Shown here: one piece after another, positions 1-7,950 of the stretch
Position numbering within the stretch: the stretch's first letter is position 1
How the letters are laid out: each line of letters opens with the position of its first letter
Assembly (NCBI RefSeq): GCF_002261215.1
Contig: NZ_NEVS01000004.1
Location: forward strand, 1,488,001 to 1,552,000
Direction of reading: 5' to 3'
From: Bordetella genomosp. 11
GTDB taxonomy: Bacteria; Pseudomonadota; Gammaproteobacteria; Burkholderiales; Burkholderiaceae_B
DNA length: 64,000 nt
Made by a program: the position numbers and the translations under genes
The notes under the pieces: model-generated
Seen by the model: only the letters and a program-made list of their open reading frames with translations
Database searches by the model: none
Told to the model about the DNA's origin: nothing

Positions 1-1031
1 GGCGGGTGCATGCGATGATCAACCGCTGCGCGCACAAAGGGGCGCTGGTCTGCCTGAAGGACCACGACAACCGGCATTCTCTGACCTGTGTCTACCACGC
101 GTGGAACTACGGCCTGGATGGACGGTTGAAGACCGTGGCCTTTCGCAATGGCGTGCGTGGCAAGGGCGGCATGCCGGAGGACTTCGATCCCGGCTGCCAT
201 CGGCTGGAGCCGCTGCGCATCGAGCGCTTCGGCGGCATCGTCTTCGGCACGCATTCGGAAGACACCGAACCGCTGCGGCAATTCCTGGGCGAAAAGATAT
301 CCGCCTTCCTGGCGCGCAACATGGATAAGCCGCTGAAGGTGTTGGGCAAGCATAGCCAGGTGATCCACAACAACTGGAAGCTGTATGCGGAGAACGTGCG
401 CGACTCCTACCACGCGACGCTGCTGCATACGTTCTACACGACGTTTCGCGTGAATCGCCTGGACATGGATGGCGGGATCATCCTGTCGGAAAAGAAGTGG
501 CACCACATCAGCTATTCCAAGCGCGCCACGCTGGCGCCCGCCGCGGAATACCAGGAATCCAAGGTGCATTCCGCGCAATACGATTCCGAATTGGCCGGCC
601 CGGCGCTGCTGCAGGCCTGGGATGCCTATGACGACAACATCACCCACAGCATCCAGACGGTCTTCCCGACGCTGGTGATACAGCTGACGCTGAACTCTCT
701 GGCGGTGCGCTTCTTCGTGCCGCGCGGCGTCGACAAAACCGAGCTGTTCTGGATATTCCTGGGGCACGAGGACGATACGCCGGAGCAGGAGAAAATGCGC
801 ATCATGCAGGCCAACCTGACGGGCGCGGCGGGCCTGGTGGCGCTGGAGGACGGTTGCATCAACTCGTTCGTGCAGCGCGGTACGCACGGAAGCCCGGATC
901 GCGCGGCCTTCATCGAAATGGGCGGACGAGTGGCCGAATCCAACGAGTCGTCGCGGGCAACCGAGGCCGCGGTGCGCGGATTCTGGCACGGGTATCGACA
1001 CATCATGGGATTCGCGGAGGCGGCGCAATGA
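1..1031 (+). CDS. Aromatic-ring-hydroxylating dioxygenase, alpha subunit (5' end cut off)
   Basis: Catalytic large subunit of a Rieske non-heme iron oxygenase, which dihydroxylates an aromatic ring using O2 and electrons from a reductase. The reading frame is already open at base 3, so the true start lies outside the window and roughly 80-100 N-terminal residues are missing compared with the usual 420-450. Visible near the edge is a Rieske cluster site C-x-H-x17-C-x2-H (CAH ... CVYH). Further on, an iron-site region reads ENVRDSYHATLLH, matching the D-x2-H-x4-H pattern of the mononuclear iron centre. The stop overlaps the beta-subunit start by ATGA. Anthranilate/salicylate-type substrates are possible, but the substrate cannot be read from the sequence. 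No ferredoxin or reductase gene is in view. Confidence 0.9.
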   Translation, partial: RVHAMINRCAHKGALVCLKDHDNRHSLTCVYHAWNYGLDGRLKTVAFRNGVRGKGGMPEDFDPGCHRLEPLRIERFGGIVFGTHSEDTEPLRQFLGEKISAFLARNMDKPLKVLGKHSQVIHNNWKLYAENVRDSYHATLLHTFYTTFRVNRLDMDGGIILSEKKWHHISYSKRATLAPAAEYQESKVHSAQYDSELAGPALLQAWDAYDDNITHSIQTVFPTLVIQLTLNSLAVRFFVPRGVDKTELFWIFLGHEDDTPEQEKMRIMQANLTGAAGLVALEDGCINSFVQRGTHGSPDRAAFIEMGGRVAESNESSRATEAAVRGFWHGYRHIMGFAEAAQ

Positions 1032-1531
1032 CGGCCCTGGCACAGGAAAGTACCGCCGCTTCCCGGCATGCGGCGCACGCGGATGTCGCCGCGCTGCTTA
1101 CGCGCTATGCCGATGCGCTGGACGATGGGCGAGTCGACGACTGGGTCGACTTTTTCGTGGACGATGGCATTTACCAGGTCACCACCCGGGAGAACGAAGC
1201 CAACAATTACCCGGTGGGCATCGTCTACTGCGAAGGACGCGGCATGCTGCTGGATCGCGTGAAGGCACTGAAGATCGCCAATATCTTCGAAAGCCATGTG
1301 TACTGCCACGTCAACGGACAGCCCACCATCCTGCAGGAAGACGACGGCCTGCTGACCGTGCGCAGCAATTTCGTCGTTTACCGCACGATGTACGACGGCC
1401 GCGCCGAGCTCTTCGCGACGGGCAAATACCTGGATGTCATCCGCCGCGACGACGCGGGGCTGCGTTTCCAGGAAAGACGCGCCGTGGTGGATTCACGCAG
1501 GATCGACACGCTGCTGGTATTTCCCATCTAG
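1028..1531 (+). CDS. Aromatic-ring-hydroxylating dioxygenase, beta subunit
   Basis: Small structural subunit (167 aa) that packs with the alpha subunit in an alpha3beta3 dioxygenase. The start is the ATG inside the ATGA overlap with the alpha gene, implying translational coupling; a longer in-frame extension upstream would lie inside the alpha gene and is not credible. The protein shows the NTF2-like cone fold signature of the family: an N-terminal helix with YADALDDGRVDDWVDFF, then DDGIYQV, and a C-terminal strand pattern RRAVVDSRRIDTLLVFPI. Length is typical (160-190 aa). It has no catalytic residues of its own. Assignment is supported by both sequence style and position. Confidence 0.88.
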   Translation: MTALAQESTAASRHAAHADVAALLTRYADALDDGRVDDWVDFFVDDGIYQVTTRENEANNYPVGIVYCEGRGMLLDRVKALKIANIFESHVYCHVNGQPTILQEDDGLLTVRSNFVVYRTMYDGRAELFATGKYLDVIRRDDAGLRFQERRAVVDSRRIDTLLVFPI

Positions 1532-1563
1532 CCGCGCCGCCGGCCGGCAATAACGATACACAA

Positions 1564-1580
1564 CGGACCTGAACGGTCCG
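1564..1580 (+). other. Small hairpin between dioxygenase beta and Bug gene
   Basis: A perfect 6-bp stem, CGGACC / GGTCCG, with a 5-nt loop lies just before the Shine-Dalgarno sequence GGGGGAGA of the receptor gene. It has no T tract, so it is unlikely to stop transcription. It could stabilise or process the mRNA. Function is speculative. Confidence 0.3.
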
Positions 1581-1592
1581 GGGGAGACAATC

Positions 1593-2567
1593 ATGAACAG
1601 AATCGTCAGGCGGATGACCGCCATGGCGGCGTGCGTACTGATGGCGGCCTGCCTGCCGGCGGCCCGCGCGGGCGACTGGCCGGCCAAGCCGATACGTATC
1701 ATCGTGCCGTTCGCGCCCGGCGGCATCGCCGATATCCTGGCGCGCATGCTCAGCCCGGTACTGCAGGAGGGATTGGGACAATCCATCATCGTGGAGAACA
1801 AGCCCGGCGCCAGCGGCAGTTTGGCCACCGAATACGTGGCGCGGGCCGAACCGGACGGCTACACGCTGCTGCTCGGCCTGGCCGCGCCGCAGACCCTGAA
1901 CCAATACATCTACAAGGTGCCTTACGACGGCGTCAAGGATTTCGCGCCGATCACGCTGCTGAACACCAATCCGCTGGTGCTGATGGCCAACCCGTCGCTG
2001 CCGGTGCATACGGTGCGGGAGCTGATCGCATTGGCCGGGCAGAAGCCGGGGCAGATCTTCTTTTCCGATGCGGGCGGGCTGACGCAGTTCAGCGGCGAGA
2101 TCTTCAAATACATGACGGGCGCGAAGATTTCCCATGTGCGCTATCGCGGCGGCGCGCCGGCGGTCACCGCCGCGGCGGCCGGCGAGGTACAAATCACGTT
2201 CGCCAATTATTCGGACGCGCTGGCCTGGATGAAATCCGGCAAGCTGCGTCCCATTGCCCTGACCAGCATGCAGCGCTTTCCGCAGTCGCCGGAAATACCG
2301 ACGATCGCCGAGTCGGGCGTGCCGGGATTCGACGTGCAGGGGTGGAGCGCGTTGCTGGCGCCCGCCGGCACGCCTCCGGCCGTCATCGACAGGATCTACA
2401 AGGTCGTGGCGGCCGGCCTGAAAGACCCCGTACTGCGCGAGAAGATGATGAACATCGGTGCCGAGCCAGGCGGCAATACACCCGCCGAATTCAAGGCCTT
2501 CATGGAAAAGGAATCGGAGAAATGGCGTACCTTCGTCGAGCGCACGGGCATCAAGGTCGAACAATGA
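1593..2567 (+). CDS. Bug-family periplasmic substrate-binding receptor (TctC-like)
   Basis: 324-aa extracytoplasmic receptor of the tripartite tricarboxylate transporter (TTT) type; it captures a carboxylated solute in the periplasm. There is a Sec signal peptide (residues about 1-26, ending ARAGDWP), then the family opening KPIRIIVPFAPGG, the ligand-loop region ENKPGASGS, and PDGYTLLLG. The start is supported by the strong Shine-Dalgarno GGGGGAGA. It sits in the dioxygenase operon and overlaps the next gene by ATGA, so the ligand is probably the aromatic acid attacked by that dioxygenase (inference). No TctA/TctB partners are adjacent; the membrane component must come from elsewhere. Confidence 0.92.
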   Translation: MNRIVRRMTAMAACVLMAACLPAARAGDWPAKPIRIIVPFAPGGIADILARMLSPVLQEGLGQSIIVENKPGASGSLATEYVARAEPDGYTLLLGLAAPQTLNQYIYKVPYDGVKDFAPITLLNTNPLVLMANPSLPVHTVRELIALAGQKPGQIFFSDAGGLTQFSGEIFKYMTGAKISHVRYRGGAPAVTAAAAGEVQITFANYSDALAWMKSGKLRPIALTSMQRFPQSPEIPTIAESGVPGFDVQGWSALLAPAGTPPAVIDRIYKVVAAGLKDPVLREKMMNIGAEPGGNTPAEFKAFMEKESEKWRTFVERTGIKVEQ

Positions 2568-3418
2568 GCGCGACCCGAATGCCGGACATCGTCGATACGC
2601 GCTGGCTGGCCGAGTACCTGGGCACGCCCGGGCTGCGCATCATCGATGCATCCTGGTCGATGGCAGCCACCGTGCCGTCGCCCAGGGACGGCTATCTCCA
2701 GGGCCATATCCCGGGCGCGGTGTTCCTGGACCTGGATGCCGCCGCCGATCCCGCGGGCGGCTTGCCCCACACCCTGGCGCCGGCAGCGCACTTCGGCGCG
2801 GTGGCCGGCGGCCTGGGGATAGGCAGGGACGACGCCGTGGTGGTGTATGACCGCGCCGGCATGCATACCTCGCCGCGCGCCTGGTGGCTGTTCAAGGCCT
2901 ACGGGCATGGCCAGGTGGCGGTTCTCGACGGGGGCTTGCCGAAATGGCGTGCCGACGGCGGTACCGTCGAGGGCGGGGAGGTGGTGTTGGCGCCTTGCCC
3001 CTATGCCGCCGATGCGCCGTGGGCGCATGCCCGCACGCAAGCCGACGTGCTGGCGGCGACGCGCCAGGGCGTGCAGATTGTGGACGCGCGCAGCCCGGGC
3101 CGCTATCGCGGCGACGAACCCGAGCCCCGGCCGGGCCTGCGTGGCGGCCATATTCCGGGGAGTTGTAATCTTCCGTATACGCGCCTGCTCGACGCAGGCG
3201 ATGGTACGTTGCTGGACGCTGCGGGCCTGCGCGCCGTCTTCGACCAGGCCGGGATCGATACGCGCCGGCCCGTCATCTGCACCTGCGGCTCCGGCGTGAC
3301 CGCATGCGTGATCCGTCTTGCGCTGGCGCGCCTGGGCGCGGTATCCGCGAGCGTCTATGACGGCTCGTGGACGGAATGGGGCTCGACGCCGGGGCTGCCC
3401 GTGGCGACGGGGCCGTAA
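2564..3418 (+). CDS. Sulfurtransferase with two rhodanese domains
   Basis: 284-aa tandem rhodanese protein of the thiosulfate / 3-mercaptopyruvate sulfurtransferase family, which moves a sulfane sulfur through a cysteine persulfide. Domain 1 (about 10-130) has the RDGYLQGHIPGAVFLDLD motif but no cysteine loop. Domain 2 (about 150-280) has GGHIPGSCNLPY and the active loop CGSGVTA with catalytic Cys241. The CGSGVTA loop is closer to mercaptopyruvate sulfurtransferases than to thiosulfate rhodaneses (family knowledge). It overlaps the Bug gene by ATGA, so it is co-translated in a dioxygenase operon, an unusual setting. It may help repair Fe-S clusters or detoxify a sulfur-containing substrate (inference). 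Confidence 0.88.
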   Translation: MSATRMPDIVDTRWLAEYLGTPGLRIIDASWSMAATVPSPRDGYLQGHIPGAVFLDLDAAADPAGGLPHTLAPAAHFGAVAGGLGIGRDDAVVVYDRAGMHTSPRAWWLFKAYGHGQVAVLDGGLPKWRADGGTVEGGEVVLAPCPYAADAPWAHARTQADVLAATRQGVQIVDARSPGRYRGDEPEPRPGLRGGHIPGSCNLPYTRLLDAGDGTLLDAAGLRAVFDQAGIDTRRPVICTCGSGVTACVIRLALARLGAVSASVYDGSWTEWGSTPGLPVATGP

Positions 3419-3465
3419 GGGCGCGCCGGCCCGCTGATTGATTTTTCTTAAGGAAGGATGTCTCG

Positions 3466-3786
3466 ATGATCTACGAATTGAAGAAGTACACCGCGCAACC
3501 CGGCAAGGCCGAGGCCTTGAAACAGCGCTTCGAAGCCCATACCATGCCCATCTTCAAGCGGCTGGGCATCGAGGTCGTGCATTGCTGGACCGAACCGGGC
3601 GCGCCGGACGATTTCTACTATCTGACGCGCTATCCGTCGGCCGAGGCCCGCGATGCGGCGCTGCGTGCCTTCGGTGCGGATCCGGAATGGAAGGCCGCCA
3701 AGGCGGCCAGCGAGACGGACGGCCCGCTGCTGGGCAGCCAGACCACGGTGGCACTGGTCCCGACTGCGTTTTCACCCAATGACTGA
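3466..3786 (+). CDS. NIPSNAP family protein
   Basis: 106-aa small ferredoxin-like (dimeric alpha/beta barrel) protein. It begins MIYELKKYTAQPGKAEAL, typical of NIPSNAP domains, which are found as putative small enzymes or binding proteins in catabolic operons. A good Shine-Dalgarno (AAGGAAGG) precedes the ATG. The end overlaps the following hydrolase by 8 bases (ATGACTGA), so translation is coupled. The biochemical role of bacterial NIPSNAP proteins is mostly unknown; here the context suggests a helper step in aromatic degradation. Confidence 0.8.
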   Translation: MIYELKKYTAQPGKAEALKQRFEAHTMPIFKRLGIEVVHCWTEPGAPDDFYYLTRYPSAEARDAALRAFGADPEWKAAKAASETDGPLLGSQTTVALVPTAFSPND

Positions 3787-4597
3787 ATCCCATTTTCCTA
3801 TGCAACGAACCCGCACACTTACCGTAGGCGATGCGCCCTTCGCCGTCGTCGAACAGGGGCCGGACGCCGGTCCCTGTGTCCTGTTCAGCCACTCCGTCAT
3901 GACGACGCACGCCATGTGGCAAGGGCAGCTCGACCGCCTGAGCCAGGCCGGCTATCGCGCCATCGCGTATGACGCCCGGGGGCACGGCGCCAGCGTGGTA
4001 TCGCCCGCGCCATATCGCATGCGCCAGCTGGGCGACGATGTTATCGGGCTGCTCGACGCGCTGGATATCGCACACGCGCATCTGGTCGGCCTGTCGCTGG
4101 GCGGCATGATCGCCTTCGACCTGGCCACCCGTCATCCCACGCGCCTTCTCAGCGCCGTTATCTGCGACGCACGGGCGGACAGTCCCGAGGCCTTCGCCGC
4201 GCCCTGGGACGAACGCATCGAAATGGCGCGCGGGCAGGGCATGAAAGCGCTGGCCTCGCCGACCATCGACCGCTGGTTCGGTGCCGGATTCCGCGAATCC
4301 GGGCAGGCTCGCGCCATCCACCGCATGATCTGCGAGACGCCGGTCGAAGGCTTTGTCGGTACCGGCCGGGCCTTGCAGGACTTCGATTTCCGGCCGGGGC
4401 TGGACAAGGTCGATCTGCCGGTCACGCTGATCTGCGGCGACAACGACGGGGTGCTGCCCGCGGAAATGGCCTCGCTGGCGCAGCGCATTCCCGGCGCGGT
4501 GCTGGAAATGATCCCTGGCGCGGGGCATCTTCCCAATATCGAAAACCCCGCCGCGTTCGATGCGGCGCTGATGCGGCACCTCGCCCGCGTCGCGTAA
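3779..4597 (+). CDS. Alpha/beta hydrolase, 3-oxoadipate enol-lactonase-like
   Basis: 272-aa cytosolic alpha/beta-hydrolase resembling PcaD, which opens enol-lactones in ring-cleavage pathways. The nucleophile elbow is GLSLGG with Ser106; the acid is in GDNDG (about 221-223) and the base is His250 in PGAGHLPN. The start at the overlap ATG gives the normal family length; a longer in-frame extension runs back through the NIPSNAP gene and is rejected. It is the last gene of the dioxygenase operon. PcaD identity itself is not proven, because many C-C and ester hydrolases share these motifs. Confidence 0.82.
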   Translation: MTESHFPMQRTRTLTVGDAPFAVVEQGPDAGPCVLFSHSVMTTHAMWQGQLDRLSQAGYRAIAYDARGHGASVVSPAPYRMRQLGDDVIGLLDALDIAHAHLVGLSLGGMIAFDLATRHPTRLLSAVICDARADSPEAFAAPWDERIEMARGQGMKALASPTIDRWFGAGFRESGQARAIHRMICETPVEGFVGTGRALQDFDFRPGLDKVDLPVTLICGDNDGVLPAEMASLAQRIPGAVLEMIPGAGHLPNIENPAAFDAALMRHLARVA

Positions 4598-4747
4598 TCG
4601 GGTCCGGCCAGCCGACACCATAAGAAACGGGACGACACCCAACGACATGGCTGCCCGGCCCATCGCCCTTAACATAATCTTCATCCGAAACAGCTAGCAT
4701 CGGCCGCAATGTCGAAGCGCGCGCACGCGAACGGCAACAACGGGCCC

Positions 4748-5908
4748 ATGACGATGAAGATCCTATATACAAATTTCCACCGCGCGCGCGGCGTAGGTGG
4801 ACATACCTCCTATATCGCCCGCCTGGCAGCCGCGCTGGCGCAGCGTCATTCCGTCAGCATCGCGGCACCGGCGCGCAGCGCGCTGGAGCGCATGGGCCGC
4901 GAAATGCCCGGGGTCCGGACGCACGCCCAGGAATTTCCCAGCAGCCTGCATCAGGTTCCCGCCGCGCTGCGCCAATTGAATAGACTGCTGCGGGAACAGC
5001 AGTACGACATCGTGCATGTCAATGGATCGTCCGACCATCGCCTGGTGCTTCTGGCCTCGCTGACCTTGCCACGGCGTCCGAAGATCGTGCTGACCAAGCA
5101 CAATGACCATCGGATTCGCGGGACCAGCGCGTGGCTGCGCATGTTGGCGGGGACCGACCATGTCATTGCCGTGTGCGAGCATGTGAAGCGCCGGCTGGCG
5201 CGCAGCCCTTATGCGCGCAGGGGTGTAACGCGGGTGTTCAATGGCATCGACACGCGCCGGTTCACGCCGCCCGCGGAAGCGGCCCGGCCCGCCTTGCGGG
5301 AAAAGTACTTCGGCTCGGACATGCCGGACCGCATCGTCCTGGGTAGCAATGCGGGTACGTCGGACTACAAGGGCTGGATGTATATGGTCAGGGCGGTGGC
5401 GGAACTGCCGCACCCCTTGCGCCGGCGATTCCACGTGGCGGTCGCGGGCGCGCGCCCCTCGGCGGAGGACCTGGACGAAGTGCGGGCCCTGAGCATGCAG
5501 GAACACTTCACCTATGCGGGCGACCTGGATGACGTGCGCCCGTTCCTGGCCGCCATCGACATCGGTTTCGTGCTGTCGCATCGAATCGAAACGATTTCGT
5601 TCGCGTGCCGCGAAATGATGGCCACCGGCAAGCCGGTCATCGTTACATCCCATTGCGGGCTGCCGGAAAATATCACTCCGGGCATAGACGGTTGGGTCGT
5701 GCCGCCTTGTTCGTCCACGGCGATTTCGACGCTGCTGAAATCCGTGCAGTCGGGCGCGCACGACATCGCGCGCATGGGGACGGCGGCACGCGGAAAGGCC
5801 GTAAGCGAATTCGGCATCGATCCCTTTATCGCCGGCACCGAGCATGTGTACCTGAGCCTGATGAATCCGCTGCCGGGCATTCTGGAACTGTACGATCCGC
5901 GCTTCTAG
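4748..5908 (+). CDS. Glycosyltransferase, GT-B fold (family 4-like)
   Basis: 386-aa GT-B glycosyltransferase, presumably transferring a sugar from a nucleotide donor to a surface glycan or lipid. The N-terminal half opens MKILYTNFHRARGVGGHTSYI, matching the acceptor domain of GT4 enzymes. The donor half carries the EMMATGKPVIVTSHCGLPENI stretch typical of the nucleotide-sugar site. I place the start at ATG 4748 because similarity begins there. An upstream in-frame ATG at 4709 would add 13 poorly conserved residues, and neither has a convincing Shine-Dalgarno. Similar proteins occur among Bordetella lipopolysaccharide genes, but this copy stands alone among catabolic operons. Confidence 0.82.
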   Translation: MTMKILYTNFHRARGVGGHTSYIARLAAALAQRHSVSIAAPARSALERMGREMPGVRTHAQEFPSSLHQVPAALRQLNRLLREQQYDIVHVNGSSDHRLVLLASLTLPRRPKIVLTKHNDHRIRGTSAWLRMLAGTDHVIAVCEHVKRRLARSPYARRGVTRVFNGIDTRRFTPPAEAARPALREKYFGSDMPDRIVLGSNAGTSDYKGWMYMVRAVAELPHPLRRRFHVAVAGARPSAEDLDEVRALSMQEHFTYAGDLDDVRPFLAAIDIGFVLSHRIETISFACREMMATGKPVIVTSHCGLPENITPGIDGWVVPPCSSTAISTLLKSVQSGAHDIARMGTAARGKAVSEFGIDPFIAGTEHVYLSLMNPLPGILELYDPRF

Positions 5909-6000
5909 CGGGGCGACGGGCCTGGCGCGCGATTAAGCGTATCCGTCCGTCGCGTTCGCATCCACGTATGTTTCATGGGATGTCCATCGTCGGATCCCGT

Positions 6001-6036
6001 CGCAGGCCGCGCAATCGGCGGATCGCGCGGCCTGCG
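6001..6036. terminator. GC-rich hairpin between convergent genes
   Basis: A perfect 12-bp inverted repeat (CGCAGGCCGCGC / GCGCGGCCTGCG) with a 12-nt loop lies in the convergent gap between the glycosyltransferase and the membrane protein gene. There is no T tract on either strand, so any terminator activity would rely on stem strength or Rho. Its position between two converging genes supports a bidirectional transcription barrier. Confidence 0.45.
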
Positions 6037-6043
6037 GAGCGGA

Positions 6044-6955
6044 TCACAGCACAGCGTCGCGTGTGCGGCCACCCCGCGTGGCGGCATAGGTGGACGAGAA
6101 CGCACCGATCAGCATCGAGATAAAGGCCCACAACGCAAACGCGACGGCTGCCTTGCGTGCCGCGTCCGCTGCTTCGCGGGCCTTTTGCTTCGCGTCGTCC
6201 GCCGCCTGTTTGGCACGGTTGATCGTATCGTCGATGCGTTTTTCGGCGGTCGCCTGATCGACGCCGGCCTGCGTGGAGATGACGCGCGCGACGTAGGCCT
6301 TGTCTTCGGGGGTGATGGAGCCCCGGGCCAGGCTGACCGCGACGATACGGCCGACCTCCGCCTTGGCGGCATCGCCTTGCGTGGCATCGGGCCGATCCGA
6401 GCGGAAGAGGCTATCGACGAAATACTGCGCCGACGGTCCCTGCATGGCGGACGTGCCGCCGTTACCCCCGGCCGCCGCGGCCGCCGTTGCCGCGCCGGCG
6501 GCGCCGGATACTGCGCCAGCCCCCACCTTGGCCGCGCCGCTGACCGCGGACGATACGCCGGATCCCAACAGGAAGGCGCTGACCACCGCGGCCACCGCCC
6601 ATACCAGGAAGCCATGGGCGGTATCGCGGAAATAGACTTCGTCGGAATGGACGTCGACCCATTTGGTGCGCATCCGTCCGGCGATATAGCCGCCCAGGCC
6701 GGCGGAAATGATCTGGATGACGACCAGCCAGATGATGAGGCCTATCCCCAGGGTCTTGGCCGATGCGCCGTCATCGCCCCATGGCGACATGGAGGCGAAC
6801 CCGAAGCCCGCCCCGGCCAGCAGCAGCATCAGGTAGGTGGCGGCCGCCACGAAGGCGCCCGCCAGGACGGCGCCCCAGGAAACCGCGGAGCCGAAGGACT
6901 CGCGCTTGCCCAGGGATGCCGGCGAACCCGACGGATACGAAGTGGTGGATTCCAT
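6044..6955 (-). CDS. Integral membrane protein of unknown function
   Basis: 303-aa protein with hydrophobic segments near residues 24-55 and 70-95 (GIGLIIWLVVIQIISAGLGG), another near 115-135, and a final one at about 275-290 (LWAFISMLIGAFSSTYAA). Between them are a low-complexity Ala/Gly stretch (SAAVSG..AAGAATAAAAAGG) and a basic/acidic amphipathic helix rich in Ala, Lys, Asp and Arg (KQAADDAKQKAREAADAARK) that may form a coiled coil. Similar proteins are sometimes labelled PhnA-like, but nothing here indicates phosphonate metabolism. The start is supported by GAGG about 6 nt upstream. Monocistronic; no function is assigned. Confidence 0.65.
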   Translation of the reverse strand: MESTTSYPSGSPASLGKRESFGSAVSWGAVLAGAFVAAATYLMLLLAGAGFGFASMSPWGDDGASAKTLGIGLIIWLVVIQIISAGLGGYIAGRMRTKWVDVHSDEVYFRDTAHGFLVWAVAAVVSAFLLGSGVSSAVSGAAKVGAGAVSGAAGAATAAAAAGGNGGTSAMQGPSAQYFVDSLFRSDRPDATQGDAAKAEVGRIVAVSLARGSITPEDKAYVARVISTQAGVDQATAEKRIDDTINRAKQAADDAKQKAREAADAARKAAVAFALWAFISMLIGAFSSTYAATRGGRTRDAVL

Positions 6956-7051
6956 GGATAGCCTCGCTCAGGAAGGGGAATGAACCTTGGCCTTGAGCAA
7001 TTGGCATACCCGCCGGGGCGATGCGGTGCGCGCCGGCGGGGCGCATGGCGA

Positions 7052-7837
7052 TCAGGCGCCGAAGCCGCCGTCGATGGTCAGGCTGGTGCCGGTGACGAAG
7101 GCGGCGTCGGGGCCCGCCAGATAGGCGACCATGCCGGCGATTTCGTCAGGATGCGCATGCCGCGGCAGCGCCATCATCCCGTGCATCATGTCGGCGAACT
7201 CGCCGCTTTCCGGGTTCATGTCGGTATTCACCGGTCCCGGCTGGACATTGTTGACCGTAATGGCGCGCGGGCCCAGGTCGCGCGCCATCCCGCGCACCAG
7301 CCCCTGCAGCGCCGCCTTGCTCATCGCATACGCGGCACCGCCGGGGAAGGGCATGCGGTCGGCGTTGACGCTGCCGATATTGATGATGCGGCCGCCATCC
7401 GGCATATGGGGCAGCACGGCCTTCGACGCCACGAACACCGCGCGCACGTTCAGATCGAGCGTCCGGTCGAAATCCTCCAGGGAAAAGCTCTCGATCGGCC
7501 CCAGCAGCAGGGCGCCGGCGTTATTGACCAGGATGTCGATGCCACCGAATTCACGCGCGGCGGCATCCACCGCCAGCGCCACCGCTTGCGGGTCCGCGCC
7601 GTCGGCCTGTAGCGCCAGCGCACGGCCGCCGCCGGCTTCTATCGTCTGCGCCAGCGAGCGGGCCTGCTCGGCAGAGCCGCGATAGGTGAAGACCACGTTG
7701 GCGCCATCGCGTGCCAGCCGTTGGACGATGGACGCGCCGATGCCGCGGGCACCGCCGGTGATGAACGCGGTCTTGCCGGCGAGCGGGGCATTGCGCGAAG
7801 TGTCGTCGGAGCGGGCGGAGGAGAGGGAGGAGTTCAT
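7052..7837 (-). CDS. SDR family NAD(P)-dependent oxidoreductase (FabG-like)
   Basis: 261-aa classical short-chain dehydrogenase. Residues 28-35 hold the cofactor motif TGGARGIG; NNAG is at about 100; the catalytic Ser is near IINIGSVNAD, and Tyr-x3-Lys is in YAMSKAALQG. The C-terminus GTSLTIDGGFGA is typical of FabG-like enzymes. It would reduce or oxidise a small carbonyl/alcohol, most likely with NADP(H). It is transcribed away from the LysR gene at 7951, and the shared 113-bp intergenic region has nested inverted repeats, so the LysR protein very probably controls it. Such LysR/SDR pairs are common and the substrate is unknown. Confidence 0.87.
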   Translation of the reverse strand: MNSSLSSARSDDTSRNAPLAGKTAFITGGARGIGASIVQRLARDGANVVFTYRGSAEQARSLAQTIEAGGGRALALQADGADPQAVALAVDAAAREFGGIDILVNNAGALLLGPIESFSLEDFDRTLDLNVRAVFVASKAVLPHMPDGGRIINIGSVNADRMPFPGGAAYAMSKAALQGLVRGMARDLGPRAITVNNVQPGPVNTDMNPESGEFADMMHGMMALPRHAHPDEIAGMVAYLAGPDAAFVTGTSLTIDGGFGA

Positions 7838-7892
7838 GGTCGTGGACCTCGGGTTGGGAAAGTGTGGCCAGTATTCCCTTTCTTCGGTGGAA

Positions 7893-7938
7893 TCGATAGT
7901 CCATAATCGGTTGATGGATTTTCAACTAAAACTATCGA
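7893..7938. promoter_or_regulatory. Nested inverted repeats, likely LysR operator
   Basis: Between the divergent SDR and LysR genes, TCGATAGT (7893-7900) is repeated in inverse as ACTATCGA (7931-7938), a perfect 8-bp dyad. Inside it lies GTTGA-N7-TCAAC (7910-7926). The outer arm ends 12 bases before the LysR start codon, so a bound protein could repress its own gene and activate the SDR. This is the expected arrangement for a LysR-type divergent promoter. Confidence 0.6.
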
Positions 7939-7950
7939 ATCGGTGCACTC

